A stretch of 46,545 nt of DNA from an uncultured Ligilactobacillus sp. (GCA_934215475.1 CAKPZY010000013.1:1-46545); one strand, 5' to 3'; positions 17,529-27,320 are shown, counted from the first letter of the stretch. Translations and numbers: made by a program. The notes: generated by a model not told the origin, from the letters alone.

Positions 17529-18599
17529 TCAAAATCCCAGGCCAAACTTGTCATTCAAAATAAACGTATCTTTATCCAGAGAATATGGCTGGACACCAGC
17601 ACTGTTATCGGTCATAAAAACTGAATCCAAATCAGCAAAGCAAACATTCTCATGAGCAGCAGCAAAAGCCGCAGCCGCAGCGATTCCTGTTGGCGACTCG
17701 ATCATACAACCAATCATACAGTGAATGCCGTATAATTCACACAAGTGATTGATCTCCTCTGCCTGACTCAATCCGCCTGTTTTCATTAATTTAATATTAA
17801 TATAGTCACATGCCCGCTTTTGGAGCAGATTTAGGGCATCTGCAGGTGAAAAAACACTCTCGTCGGCCATGATCGGTAACGCAGAATTTGCAGTGACCTG
17901 TTTCAAACCGACAATATCATGGGCGGCAACTGGCTGCTCGATAAAGTCGATCCGGTGCGCTAAATCTGTTAACAAAGCAATTAAGTGCAAACTTTCTTTG
18001 GCATGCCAAGCCTGATTTGCGTCGATCCGCAGACAAGTAGTATCCTTAGTGGCTGCAGCAATCGCGTGGATCCTACTACTTTCCGCCGCGATATCGCTGC
18101 TGCCGACTTTGATCTTGAGAGCCTTAAAACCGGCGCGCTCTTTTTCCCTGGCTTCATCTATCATAGCCTGTTTTTCCCCGATCCCTATGGTAAAATCGGT
18201 GGCCACTCGATTGCTTGTTCCTCCTAAATACTGATAAAGCGGTACTCCATAAAGCTGAGCACGCAAATCATAGAGGGCTATTTCACATGCTGCCTTAGCT
18301 GGCCCGTTGCCCTTGATAGAATTGTGGATCGTTGACAATAACCCTTCCCACTTAGTAAATTTCTTTTGAAGCAATTGAGGTTTTAAGACTTCATTGATCA
18401 CAGTCATCGCTGATCTCAGCGTGTCCCCTGTAACAACTTCATTGGGAGTCGCAGCCCCGTGACCTTCTGATCCGTTGCTTAAACGAATTGTCACTCCGAT
18501 CGCCGAAATATCTGTGACAATGTGTTTAGCCGTCACAAACGGGTGTTTCAAAGGTGTCTGGGTGATGCTGCTGGAAATATCAGTAATTGTTAACGTCAT
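17529..18599 (-). CDS. dipeptide epimerase (L-Ala-D/L-Glu epimerase family)
   Basis: A 356-residue enolase-superfamily enzyme of the MLE subgroup. The acid/base lysine pair is KIKVG (Lys162/Lys164) and Lys270 in NIKLMKTGG. The metal ligands are Asp193 (RIDANQAW), Glu221 (FIEQPV) and Asp246 (MADES). The late FADLDSVFM fits the Asp-x-Asp that binds the dipeptide amino group in Ala-Glu epimerases. This reaction converts L-Ala-D-Glu from murein peptides to L-Ala-L-Glu so it can be reused. The window also holds a YkfC-like endopeptidase (42752-43663), which would supply such peptides. The gene appears monocistronic. Confidence 0.85.
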   Translation of the reverse strand: MTLTITDISSSITQTPLKHPFVTAKHIVTDISAIGVTIRLSNGSEGHGAATPNEVVTGDTLRSAMTVINEVLKPQLLQKKFTKWEGLLSTIHNSIKGNGPAKAACEIALYDLRAQLYGVPLYQYLGGTSNRVATDFTIGIGEKQAMIDEAREKERAGFKALKIKVGSSDIAAESSRIHAIAAATKDTTCLRIDANQAWHAKESLHLIALLTDLAHRIDFIEQPVAAHDIVGLKQVTANSALPIMADESVFSPADALNLLQKRACDYINIKLMKTGGLSQAEEINHLCELYGIHCMIGCMIESPTGIAAAAAFAAAHENVCFADLDSVFMTDNSAGVQPYSLDKDTFILNDKFGLGF

Positions 18600-18768
18600 G
18601 TTAGGATCTGCCTCCGCAACTCTGAATTTTCTCTAATTATACACCATCATAAAATGAACGTTGTTTATTAGCTTACAAGTCCCCAGTCCAATTAAGTCTG
18701 TGTTTTCCCATGGTGTTTTGCAGGTACGAATTTTCTCAAGGACGTACAAACTTTATTTATTGGCATAC

Positions 18769-18806
18769 CAAAAGCAGTTCAAAAACTAATAAGTTCTTGA
18801 ACTGCT
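18769..18806 (-). terminator. intrinsic terminator of the reductase operon
   Basis: AGCAGTTCAAGAACT and AGTTTTTGAACTGCT pair with one mismatch around a TATT loop; TTTT follows on the minus strand. Confidence 0.8.
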
Positions 18807-18823
18807 CCCTTGACAAATAATCC

Positions 18824-21286
18824 TCAGCTTTCAATGTGACTCGCTGAGGTAGTCGCATCAGCCGTTACACTTGCATTTTGTTCTTTCACAGCTGTCTGTG
18901 CTGCTATCCTGCCAAAGGTAAAAATATCCGCTAGTGAGTTGCCGCCCAAACGATTTCCCGCATGGATACCGCCAGCAACTTCTCCTGCCGCATATAATCC
19001 TGGGATCGTTTGTCCTTCATCATCTAGAACATGTGTCAAAGGATCGATCTTTAATCCGCCCATAGTGTGGTGAAGTGCCGGTTTGCGCGGGGTAGCGTAG
19101 AATGGCGCCTTTTCCACCTTTAAATCAAAAACATCTTTGCCGAATTCTGGATCATGACCAGCAGCCACATAGGAATTGTATTTATTTATAGTATGAACCA
19201 GTTCTGCAGGATCGACCTCGATCTGTTTAGCTAGCTCTTCCAATGTGTCCGCACGAAACAGCGTGCCGGCTGCTACTTGTTCTTCGATCTTTTCTTGAGT
19301 GGTGTTATAAGCCGTAGCCTTAATATTGTCGTCGGCGATCAAATAGAATAATCCGCCGTTATCGATAGCGGCTTGCGATAATACGTCACGGCTCTCATAT
19401 TCATCAACGAATCGATCACCTTTTTGGTTGACCATCACAAAGTTTGCCGGTGGAACCTGCAATCCACTGAACAGTTCACCTGTCACCGGATCAGATACCG
19501 GCATCATTTGAGTAAAGCCCATTCCAACTAAAGCTGCTCCGACATCTTGGCCTAATTTGATACCATCTCCTGTAATCGCCGGTGAATTCGAAGTAGCAAT
19601 ATTATCGTCAACTTTTGTCCAATAAGTGTTGTACTTTTGTACCATCTTGGTATTAGCTCCGAACCCGCCGGCAGCCAAAATCACAGATGGTGCATGCACA
19701 ATAACTTCACGACCGTCTGCATCTTCGGCTGTTAAACCTGCCAGTCGCCCATCTTTTTGCAAAAGTTCCTTGACCCGTGTATCCGTGATGATTTTCCCAT
19801 CCTGTGCTTTAACGTATTTTTGCAACGCAGAAATATAGGCATAGCCTTGATTTTTCAGCGGCTTGTGTCCCCTCCGCCACTTGGCCCCTACAGGCATCGC
19901 AACTTCGTTTGGATCAAATTCAACACCAATATCTTCTAACCAATTAACTGAAGCTAGAGCGTTATTGACCAGCGTCTTGACCAATTGATAATTACCGTGG
20001 ATCTCGTTTCCCGCAAGGTCAGTTCGTTTGCCGCCCAAATAAGTTTGGATCTCATGTAAAAGCTGAGAATCATACAAGAATTTCTGTCCGCTCTCCAAAT
20101 ACTTTTTCAACTGCGCTTGCAGTTTATGAAAGTCACCCAGATATTCAGGATCTATCTTTTCATCTGACATATGCACCAGACCGGCTAATATTGCTTCTTC
20201 TCCTGGCAAAGCGGCAAATGTATTTTGCCATTGTGGATCAGCTGCATTCATCGGTCCACCTGTCCTGATCGTATTTCCACCCACAGCTGGAAATTTCTCG
20301 ACCACAATGACTTTTTTCCCGCCTTGTAAGGCTGTTGCAGCCGCACTCAAACCAGCACCACCACCACCGACAATGACTAAATCAGCAGTGTATTTCACAG
20401 GTTTCGCACGGTTCCCCTTTCCTGGTTTAGCACGTTTCTTTAGGATCTCAGGATCTGCACCGGCCAAGGATACAGCATCAGCAACGCCAGCGAGGACGCC
20501 ATGGCTGGTGACAGAAGCTCCCGAAATTACATCAACATTCAGTGTCTGTCCGGAAACGATCTGCTCTGGGAGACGTTCCCAGACTGTATCAGCGATCCCA
20601 GCCGTTTCGCTGCCGGTATCGATATTGATACTTTCGATGCGCTTGTCTGAAAAAGTAACTTTCATAGGCACGTGACCATTGTGACCGGCAGCCGTGACAG
20701 AATAAGTCCCCGGTTCAAACTTAATTTCTTCTGGTTCATTCAAAACATCGGCAACTTTGATAAACTTGAGGAAGTTTTTGAAACAAGAACCTAGAAATTC
20801 AATGGTCCCTTTGTCCATTAGATCACCATGGTCATTGAAGGCCCCCTCACTAGAGCTTAATAAAAATTCGTTGCCCGGCATCACCAAAGCGCCTACCCCG
20901 GGGGCATCAAAAATCTGACGTAAAGCTAATTGGGCACTCGCCGATCCCTGTTTTGTGATCGAAGTACCAACGATCATAACAGGTTTATTATTGAATGGGT
21001 GGAGCTGAAAGGACATCCATTCGATGAAACTCTTCAAGCTGGATGGTATCAAGCGATTATGTTCAGAGGTTGCAATCATCACGCCATCAGCAGCGGCAAT
21101 TTTTTCAGCGTCACTATTGATAAAAGGTAAAGAGCTTTGATCATCAGATTCGTTGAACATCGGATACCCGGCAATTTCCATCAATTCGATGTCAGCTTTG
21201 TTGGCAAAGTATTTTTGTATAAACTGCAGCAGCTTACGTGTAGCTGAACCAGTGGAGTTTGTCCCCACAATACCAATAATCTTCAT
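18824..21286 (-). CDS. multidomain flavoprotein reductase: FMN_red - FMN_bind - FAD_binding_2 (HcrB/fumarate reductase-like)
   Basis: An 820-residue enzyme with three fused parts. Residues 1-180 are a flavodoxin-like NAD(P)H:FMN reductase ([18 protein letters not shown]). Residues 190-275 are an FMN_bind domain whose DVISGAS (252-258) fits the ApbE flavinylation motif Dxx(S/T)GA(T/S), with Ser258 as acceptor. Residues 300-800 are a fumarate reductase-type domain with FAD loop [10 protein letters not shown] and [10 protein letters not shown] plus [16 protein letters not shown] near the active site. No signal peptide or heme motif (CxxCH) is present, so it is a cytoplasmic NAD(P)H-driven enoate reductase. 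The architecture recalls L. plantarum HcrB, a hydroxycinnamate reductase; fumarate, urocanate or other enoates are alternatives. It follows its partner gene by 10 bases. Confidence 0.88.
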   Translation of the reverse strand: MKIIGIVGTNSTGSATRKLLQFIQKYFANKADIELMEIAGYPMFNESDDQSSLPFINSDAEKIAAADGVMIATSEHNRLIPSSLKSFIEWMSFQLHPFNNKPVMIVGTSITKQGSASAQLALRQIFDAPGVGALVMPGNEFLLSSSEGAFNDHGDLMDKGTIEFLGSCFKNFLKFIKVADVLNEPEEIKFEPGTYSVTAAGHNGHVPMKVTFSDKRIESINIDTGSETAGIADTVWERLPEQIVSGQTLNVDVISGASVTSHGVLAGVADAVSLAGADPEILKKRAKPGKGNRAKPVKYTADLVIVGGGGAGLSAAATALQGGKKVIVVEKFPAVGGNTIRTGGPMNAADPQWQNTFAALPGEEAILAGLVHMSDEKIDPEYLGDFHKLQAQLKKYLESGQKFLYDSQLLHEIQTYLGGKRTDLAGNEIHGNYQLVKTLVNNALASVNWLEDIGVEFDPNEVAMPVGAKWRRGHKPLKNQGYAYISALQKYVKAQDGKIITDTRVKELLQKDGRLAGLTAEDADGREVIVHAPSVILAAGGFGANTKMVQKYNTYWTKVDDNIATSNSPAITGDGIKLGQDVGAALVGMGFTQMMPVSDPVTGELFSGLQVPPANFVMVNQKGDRFVDEYESRDVLSQAAIDNGGLFYLIADDNIKATAYNTTQEKIEEQVAAGTLFRADTLEELAKQIEVDPAELVHTINKYNSYVAAGHDPEFGKDVFDLKVEKAPFYATPRKPALHHTMGGLKIDPLTHVLDDEGQTIPGLYAAGEVAGGIHAGNRLGGNSLADIFTFGRIAAQTAVKEQNASVTADATTSASHIES

Positions 21287-21296
21287 AAATATTTCC

Positions 21297-21845
21297 TCAC
21301 TTTACAGAATTCACGCTGGCAAATTTTTCAAAATAAGTCATATGCTCTTCCAATGCTTTGACCTGTTCCTGGTCGACCAGACGACCATTCTTGTCAAATG
21401 ATTGAAGAGCATGTCCAAGCAAAAACTCTTGCCCTGGCAGCACTCGCGCCCTTAAATCAGGCGCGTTAAGCATCAGGCGAAGATGCCCTTGTGCGCGTGA
21501 AGTCCCTAACGAGCCGTATGAAGCGCCTAAGATCAAGACTGGCTTGTCCTGTAATGGTTTAGTTGTATAGGCCAGCCATTCCAGCACATTGATCAATGAA
21601 GCAGGCACCGAATGATCATACTCTGGCGTGACAATGATGACACCATCAGCATTTACGATCTGTTCAGACAATTTGGCAACGATTTCCGGCGCTTCATGTG
21701 ATTCAGGTTTGGTGAAAGCCGGAATATCCTTGATCTCACTTAAAATTATCTTGTCTCTATCCTTAAAGTGTTCTTGCACATACTGCAATAATGTGCGATT
21801 AGTTGAATTGACGGCGTTATTGCCGATAATTCCTACGAATTCCAT
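21297..21845 (-). CDS. NAD(P)H-dependent FMN reductase (HcrA-like partner)
   Basis: A 182-residue flavodoxin-fold reductase that passes electrons from NAD(P)H to FMN. It starts [20 protein letters not shown] and has the flavin-contact loop [19 protein letters not shown] and [16 protein letters not shown]. It is closely similar to the first domain of the 820-residue protein downstream, so the pair arose by duplication or fusion. The ATG at 21845 follows AAGGAGG. The longer frame to 21866 would place that site inside the gene and is rejected. It is the first gene of a two-gene operon ending at the terminator near 18780. Confidence 0.88.
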   Translation of the reverse strand: MEFVGIIGNNAVNSTNRTLLQYVQEHFKDRDKIILSEIKDIPAFTKPESHEAPEIVAKLSEQIVNADGVIIVTPEYDHSVPASLINVLEWLAYTTKPLQDKPVLILGASYGSLGTSRAQGHLRLMLNAPDLRARVLPGQEFLLGHALQSFDKNGRLVDQEQVKALEEHMTYFEKFASVNSVK

Positions 21846-22084
21846 AAATGATGGACCTCCTTGCAATCATGTGAATTTTTTTCAATTGTAAAGGATGTTG
21901 TAATTGTTCCTAAACTTAATTACAGCGCTCAATATATAATATTTGCAGCTTCAGCACAAGTGGGTGTTAGCGTGATGAACGACGCAAATGACTGGGTAAA
22001 AACAGTAGATAAGTGATTCAAAAAACACCCAACCAGCGTATTTCTATTTCTACTGATCAAGTGTTAATTTGATTCGCTAATAGT

Positions 22085-22996
22085 TTAATTTAATGATATT
22101 TCCTTTTGATACGGAATAGACGGCTGAGCTCCGAAGCGTTGCACTGAAATAGAAGAAGCCTTATTTCCAAAAAGGATCGCCTTTTTTAAATTAGTAAAGT
22201 CCGGTTTCAAAACGCTGCTTAACGCTCCAATGAAAGTATCGCCAGCGGCTGTTGTATCGACTGCGTGCACTTTGAAAGCTGGAACTATGTCACTCTCCCC
22301 ATTAAAATCATAGAAAGCCCCTTTTGAACCCACGGTAATAATAATAGCCCCAACTCCTAACTTGTGCAGTTTATCAGCTGCCTTTTTGGCAGAATCCTTA
22401 TCCGTCACATGAACACCAGTGATCGTTTCAGCCTCTGTTTCATTGGGGGTTATCATATCAGTCACTTTAAGGAGCTCGGGATCAATAACGTCTTTACCTG
22501 GAGCAGGGTTCAAAATTGTTTTGACACCTGCTTCATGCGCGATTTGAAAAGCCTTCAGTGTCGCCTTAACGGGGGTCTCAAATTGGGCAACAACAAGGTC
22601 GCTCTTTTTTATCAACTCAGCATTTTTAGCAACGTCTGAACCGTCCAAAGCAAAATTAACCCCCGGATAGTATGTGATGGCATTTTCTCCTTCATCATCG
22701 ACAGTAATAAATGATTGCCCGGTAGCCTCATTCTTGATAGTTTGAATGCCAGACACATTAATTCCTTCACCTTTTAAAGTCTCTTTCATTTGTTTGCCAG
22801 GTGCGTCATCTCCGACTGCACCAATAAAGTAAGTTTCACTGCCTGCCCTGACCGCAGCAACAGCTTGATTGGCACCTTTTCCACCAGCGGCTGGATAATA
22901 TTTCTTGGCTTGGATAGTCTCACCAGGCCTGACCATTCGTTTGACCCGCAAATTAGTATCTAAATTAATACTACCAACCACAGCGACTTTATTCAT
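22085..22996 (-). CDS. rbsK: ribokinase
   Basis: A 303-residue PfkB-family sugar kinase that phosphorylates D-ribose at O5 with ATP. The first signature is PAAGGKGANQAVAAVRAG (about residues 35-52) and the second is VDTTAAGDTFIGAL (about 247-260), which carries the catalytic Asp and anion hole. GSINLD near the N-terminus is typical of RbsK. The ATG at 22996 follows AAAGGTGG. No ribose transporter, RbsD or LacI-type regulator is next to it, so it is a stand-alone copy. Confidence 0.92.
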   Translation of the reverse strand: MNKVAVVGSINLDTNLRVKRMVRPGETIQAKKYYPAAGGKGANQAVAAVRAGSETYFIGAVGDDAPGKQMKETLKGEGINVSGIQTIKNEATGQSFITVDDEGENAITYYPGVNFALDGSDVAKNAELIKKSDLVVAQFETPVKATLKAFQIAHEAGVKTILNPAPGKDVIDPELLKVTDMITPNETEAETITGVHVTDKDSAKKAADKLHKLGVGAIIITVGSKGAFYDFNGESDIVPAFKVHAVDTTAAGDTFIGALSSVLKPDFTNLKKAILFGNKASSISVQRFGAQPSIPYQKEISLN

Positions 22997-23323
22997 TATG
23001 TTTTCCACCTTTCTCAATTACAAAGTTATTCGAACATTCTGGTTCCGGTTTCTGTCACAGCTCTCTTAACTTTCAAATTCAGTATAACAAAAACAATTTC
23101 AACTTACACTATCATTTCTGCGCAACTGTAATGTTGTGAATGCAAATCGGCCTTTTATTACAAACACTTTACGAATGAGACAAAATGTATTATGCTATTA
23201 TTTAGTTAATGAGCTAGGAATTATATTTTTATCACAAGGTTAGAGAATCAGCACGTTTAATCACTGGTGTCACTTAATTATAGCTCGTTAAATATTTCAC
23301 AACGCTGTAGAGGGAGTTTTTTT
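22997..23323. other. divergent intergenic region
   Basis: About 330 bases between rbsK and the rightward small gene. Possible -10 boxes are seen on both strands (TATACT near 23080 on the minus, TATTAT near 23190 on the plus), but neither has a convincing -35. Nothing else is supported. Confidence 0.35.
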
Positions 23324-23587
23324 ATGAGCGAAAGAAAAGAAGAATTACCGGCGCAGTTGTTAGATGATTTTGCCGACTATTGTCTTTATCTTTCACAAAA
23401 TAACCGAATTGAACAAAGATTCAGTATGGAACATTTCGTAGCACGTGGTTTTGCTGACCGTTTTTTCACATTAACCCACGCACAGCTAACACAACTAAAA
23501 AAATTGATCATTCAACATAAAAACAGCGACGAGATCCACGCCAAAAAAATCAAGCATGAGATCGAACATCAATTTTTAAGCCGCTGA
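23324..23587 (+). CDS. small hypothetical protein, 87 aa, FxDYxLY...IEHQFL family
   Basis: Function not recognised. The best start is the ATG at 23324, seven bases after GAGGGAG; the frame is open 19 codons further upstream without a ribosome site. It shares FADYCLY, IEQRFSMEHFVARGF and EIEHQFL, in order, with the 5972-6244 protein, and the first and last blocks with 5316-5576. It is soluble, charged and predicted helical. It is a single-gene unit ended by a terminator. Confidence 0.7.
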   Translation: MSERKEELPAQLLDDFADYCLYLSQNNRIEQRFSMEHFVARGFADRFFTLTHAQLTQLKKLIIQHKNSDEIHAKKIKHEIEHQFLSR

Positions 23588-23631
23588 TCCTAGTGACCAA
23601 TAACTTATCAATCTTAAATGTTTCAGACTTT

Positions 23632-23672
23632 AATGCCAGATCCTTCATTCAGTGGGATGTGGCATCTTTTTT
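23632..23672 (+). terminator. intrinsic terminator
   Basis: AATGCCAGATCC pairs with GGGATGTGGCATC apart from one mismatch, followed by T6. Confidence 0.75.
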
Positions 23673-23746
23673 ATTCATTTTTTGCCTGATAAGCAAGCCG
23701 CTTAAATTGACGAAAATTTATCAACGTCATAGAATGAAATTGTTTT

Positions 23747-23772
23747 AGGATACGCTTACATCTGTGTATCCT
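23747..23772. promoter_or_regulatory. inverted repeat in front of gldA
   Basis: AGGATAC and GTATCCT are perfect seven-base arms 12 bases apart, ending 27 bases before the gldA start. The centre contains CGCTTACA, a good right half of a cre site. It could be an operator or a leader hairpin. Confidence 0.4.
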
Positions 23773-23799
23773 TTTACATGAGGAAAGGTGGAGATGTTC

Positions 23800-24951
23800 A
23801 TGAGTAAGGACAAACTTTTTGTAAGTCCTGACAAATATATTCAAGGTGCTGGCTTATTAGAGCGTTCAGCACAGTATATCAAAGTATTTGGCACTAAAGT
23901 CCTTTTGATCAGCGATTCTGTTGTTTGGAAGATCGCCGGGGAAAAATATGCCGACTATTTGAAAAAAGAGGATTTTTCACTTGAAACGGTCACTTTTGAA
24001 GGCGAGTCTTCCGCTAAAGAAATCGACCGAATCAGCGGGATCGGTAAAAAAGCCGGCAGTCAGATCGTTATTGGCTTGGGCGGCGGTAAGACCCTTGATA
24101 CAGCAAAGGGTGTTGCTGAAGAAGTCGGTGCCAAACTCGTAATTGCGCCAACGGCAGCTTCCGCAGATGCACCAACTGCTGGACTTTCGGTCATATACAC
24201 AGATGATGGCGCATTTGACCATTATGCCTACTATAAGCAACACAGCGACCTCGTTTTAATGGACACACAAGTTATTGCTGGTGCCCCGATCCGGACGTTG
24301 ATCTCAGGAATCGCAGATGCCCTCGCAACTAACATCGAGGCAAAGACGACTGCGCAAAGCTACGGCGTCACATTTAATGGCCGGGGCGGTGTGCCGACTT
24401 TGGCTGGCCAGGCCATTGCCGCAGAATGTGAAAGTACTCTTTGGAAATATTCGTATGAAGCTGTGATCTCAAGCGAGCAAAATTTGGTAACTCCGGCGCT
24501 GGAAAATGTCATTGAAGCTAATACGCTCCTATCAGGGCTAGGTTTCGAAAATGGCGGTTTGGCAGCAGCTCATTCAATTCAAGACGGCTTTACCGCGATC
24601 CAAGGTGATGTCCACAAATTGACGCATGGTGAAAAGGTAGCTTTTGGAACTTTAGTTGAGCTAGTTTTGCAGGAAACGCCGCATAAAGTATTAGACAAGT
24701 ACCTAGAATTTTACGTCACTCTAGGTTTGCCAGTGACACTTGAGCAGACACATTTGGATAAATTGACTGAAGAAGAATTCGAAAAGGTCGGCGAAAAGGC
24801 CACCGACCCAAGCGAAACTATGTCAAATATGCCTTTTAAAGTCACGCCAGAGATGGTGATCAATGGGATGAAAGCAGCATCTTCGATCGCCCATCGCTTC
24901 ATCGATACTCATGATATCAAACCTTTGTTTAACAACCCAGTCTTGCAATAG
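23800..24951 (+). CDS. gldA: glycerol dehydrogenase
   Basis: A 383-residue iron/zinc-containing alcohol dehydrogenase of the GldA type that interconverts glycerol and dihydroxyacetone with NAD+. The NAD-binding motif is VIGLGGGKTLDTAKG, followed by the family motif PTAASADAPTAGLSVIYTDDG. Zinc ligands are Asp in GIADALAT, His in NGGLAAAHSIQDG and His in KLTHGEKVAFG. A GTG at 23788 is in frame, but AAAGGTGG with eight-base spacing favours the ATG at 23800. It is monocistronic, with a palindrome before it and a strong terminator after it. In fermentation it may run in either direction to balance NADH. Confidence 0.92.
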   Translation: MSKDKLFVSPDKYIQGAGLLERSAQYIKVFGTKVLLISDSVVWKIAGEKYADYLKKEDFSLETVTFEGESSAKEIDRISGIGKKAGSQIVIGLGGGKTLDTAKGVAEEVGAKLVIAPTAASADAPTAGLSVIYTDDGAFDHYAYYKQHSDLVLMDTQVIAGAPIRTLISGIADALATNIEAKTTAQSYGVTFNGRGGVPTLAGQAIAAECESTLWKYSYEAVISSEQNLVTPALENVIEANTLLSGLGFENGGLAAAHSIQDGFTAIQGDVHKLTHGEKVAFGTLVELVLQETPHKVLDKYLEFYVTLGLPVTLEQTHLDKLTEEEFEKVGEKATDPSETMSNMPFKVTPEMVINGMKAASSIAHRFIDTHDIKPLFNNPVLQ

Positions 24952-25006
24952 GAAGGCATTGTATGTCACCAGACTAGGCAGAACAATGTTAATGACTTAA
25001 AGAGTT

Positions 25007-25048
25007 AAAAAGGAGAGTACAAGTTTTTTCTTGTACCCTCCTTTTTTT
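25007..25048 (+). terminator. intrinsic terminator after gldA
   Basis: AAAAAGGAG-GTACAAG and CTTGTAC-CTCCTTTTT form a long stem with one mismatch and a T6 loop, followed by T7. Confidence 0.88.
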
Positions 25049-25136
25049 GTAAATTAACGGGCCCCTGGCATCAAAGATCACTCTTGGCCGTTGGCGCTTG
25101 GGTTATTTTACTAAGGTTACGCAAAAAGCAACGGCG

Positions 25137-25503
25137 TCCTACGTAATTTCTGCCATTTGACGGCGTTGAACACCAACCATCTACGTAACTTCATCCATTT
25201 GACGTAGATCAGCACCGATAATCTACGTAACTTTGTCATTTTGACGTAGATCAGCACCAATCATCTACGTAACTTCATCCATTTGACGTAGATCAGCACC
25301 GATAATCTACATAACTTTGTCATTTTGACGTAGATAAACACCAATCATCTACGTAACTTCATCCATTTGGCGTAGATCAGCACCGATAATCTACGTAACT
25401 TTGTCATTTTGACGTAGATAAACACCAATCATCTACGTAACTTCATTCATTTTACGCAAATGAGTATCGTTAATCTGCGTAACTTGGCCAATTTGACGCA
25501 GAT
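25137..25503. repeat. array of nine 42-bp hairpin repeats
   Basis: Nine units start at exact 42-base steps (25137, 25179, 25221, 25263, 25305, 25347, 25389, 25431, 25473). A full unit is ATCTACGT, a 15-base loop, ACGTAGAT, then an 11-base linker, so each is a perfect eight-pair hairpin. Two loop types (AACTTCATCCATTTG and AACTTTGTCATTTTG) and two linkers alternate, giving an 84-base higher-order unit. Unit 9 has ATCTGCGT/ACGCAGAT, a paired change that keeps the stem. Unit 6 has one change that leaves a wobble pair, unit 5 one mismatch; units 1 and 8 are worn. The array lies between convergent gldA and the ABC genes. Confidence 0.9.
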
Positions 25504-25531
25504 AACTTGTTTTTAAGTAATAAGAGTTGTG

Positions 25532-27316
25532 TTAATGTTCAGCATTCTGCTTTTGAATCATGTCGTAATAGAATCCGTGCTGCTGCATCAACTCATCATT
25601 GGTCCCACGCTCTACGATCTTTCCTTGATTTAAAACCAGGATCTGGTTCGCATTTTGGATCGTGGACAAACGATGGGCAATGGCAATTGTGGTGCGTCCT
25701 TGTTCAATCTTAGCCAAGCCGTCTTGGATCATCTTTTCTGTTTCCGTATCGATACTCGAGGTGGCCTCATCCAAGATCAAGATCTTAGGATCTGTTGCCA
25801 CCGTGCGTGCAAATGCAATCAGCTGTTTTTGTCCAGTCGAATAACTGGCACCGCGCTCGATCACTTTGGCATTGTACCTACCTGGTAATTGTTCGATAAA
25901 GCGGTCAGCGTTGACAAATTTAGCAGCTCGTTGGACTTGATGATCAGAAATATTTTGGTTGAACATCCTGATATTGGATGTGACCGTCCCATAAAACATA
26001 TAAGGCTCCTGTAAAACAAGCCCCATCTTGGCGCGTAATTCCGCTAGCGGATAGTCACGAATATCACGGTCATCGATCAAAATTTCTCCTGTACCAAATT
26101 CATAGAACCGCATCAACACATTGATGATCGAGGTCTTGCCGCTGCCTGTTTGCCCAACTAAGGCAATAGTTTGCCCCGGTTTTGCGACAAACGATACGTC
26201 CTGTAAAATAGTGTGTTTCCCATCATAGGAAAAAGTAACGTGCCGAAATTCAACTTTCCCAAACTTGACTTTAGCACAAGCACCAGGATTTTGGTGCGGG
26301 GCTAATGTATCGTCATCCATGATCCGCAAAACTCGCGCACCGGCTACGACACCGTCTTGGAAATCACTGAAGATCTCCATCACTCGGGATAATGGATTGT
26401 AAAAGTTTTCCAGGTAAGTCACGAAAGCATAGATCACACCAGCGGCAACGTAGGCGTGCAAACCGCGAACACCGAAGAAGCCCAAGATCATAACGGTCCC
26501 TAAGGCATAGAACAAATTAACGATTGGGCTGAGCAATAATGAATTGACCCGGATCATCGCTCTTCTGGTCTGATAATATTCACCATTGACGCCTTCAAAC
26601 TCATGGTTGATCCTGCGTTCTTGGCGAAAGTCCTGGATGACATTGATGCCGGTGATCGATTCTGCCAATTTGTTGTTCAACAAGCTTAATCGTTCACGCA
26701 TTTGTCGGTACACACGCGAACTATAACGCTGATAGTACCAGATGGTTACCCCTAAAAATGGCATAAAAACTAACAACCACAACGCAATCACGTGGTCGGT
26801 GATGAACATCGCAATAAAAGCTGACACCATCGCGAAAACAGCCACGATCAAACTGCTGAACAGTTCCCAAAAATTCTGAAAAGCCATCGTATCATTGGTC
26901 AGACGAGAGAGGATCGACCCGCTTGGCACCTGGTCGAAATAGCGCATCCCTAGACTATGCAGTTTGCGAAATAAGATTCGGCGGGTGTCTTCTAACATAT
27001 ATTCTGCGCCCATACTGTACAGGTAAGTTTGCCCAAATTGCGTTAGGGCCTTGAACAACATGCCAAAGAAATAAAGACCGGCAAAAAACCAGATCACCAG
27101 CTCATCTGCCTTGCCAAACGCCAAATACTTATCCATAAATCTTTGGATTATTTTAGGCAGCAAAATATTTATCACACTGACGACGGCGGCAAAAAGGATA
27201 GAAAAATAGAAATACCACTGAAATGGTTTGGCAAACAAAAAGAGCCGCTTAATGATCTGCACTTGTTGTTTCCAAGGGATGCTATGGGCCCAAATCGATT
27301 CATGTTCATTATTCAT
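25532..27316 (-). CDS. ABC exporter half-transporter, catalytic-Walker B partner (BmrD/LmrD/TM288-like)
   Basis: A 594-residue fused membrane-ATPase protein: six helices in the first 320 residues, then a nucleotide-binding domain with Walker A GQTGSGKTS, Walker B ILILDEATSS with the catalytic Glu, and H-loop IAHRLST. Its signature motif is degenerate, YSTGQKQ in place of LSGGQ. In heterodimeric exporters this pattern goes with a partner that lacks the Walker B glutamate, exactly as seen in the gene upstream. The ATG at 27316 has AAGGTGAGGG before it, four bases after the partner's stop. A drug, lipid or peptide substrate is possible. Confidence 0.9.
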   Translation of the reverse strand: MNNEHESIWAHSIPWKQQVQIIKRLFLFAKPFQWYFYFSILFAAVVSVINILLPKIIQRFMDKYLAFGKADELVIWFFAGLYFFGMLFKALTQFGQTYLYSMGAEYMLEDTRRILFRKLHSLGMRYFDQVPSGSILSRLTNDTMAFQNFWELFSSLIVAVFAMVSAFIAMFITDHVIALWLLVFMPFLGVTIWYYQRYSSRVYRQMRERLSLLNNKLAESITGINVIQDFRQERRINHEFEGVNGEYYQTRRAMIRVNSLLLSPIVNLFYALGTVMILGFFGVRGLHAYVAAGVIYAFVTYLENFYNPLSRVMEIFSDFQDGVVAGARVLRIMDDDTLAPHQNPGACAKVKFGKVEFRHVTFSYDGKHTILQDVSFVAKPGQTIALVGQTGSGKTSIINVLMRFYEFGTGEILIDDRDIRDYPLAELRAKMGLVLQEPYMFYGTVTSNIRMFNQNISDHQVQRAAKFVNADRFIEQLPGRYNAKVIERGASYSTGQKQLIAFARTVATDPKILILDEATSSIDTETEKMIQDGLAKIEQGRTTIAIAHRLSTIQNANQILVLNQGKIVERGTNDELMQQHGFYYDMIQKQNAEH

Positions 27317-27320
27317 TAGC

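Noticed and set aside
20307..20675. 122-codon plus-strand frame inside the flavoprotein gene
   Set aside because: It is the antisense shadow of a well-supported coding region.
21870..21895. Rex-like sequence (TTGAAAAAAATTCACA, minus strand) before the reductase operon
   Set aside because: Only the right half fits the Rex consensus; the left half matches at three of seven bases.
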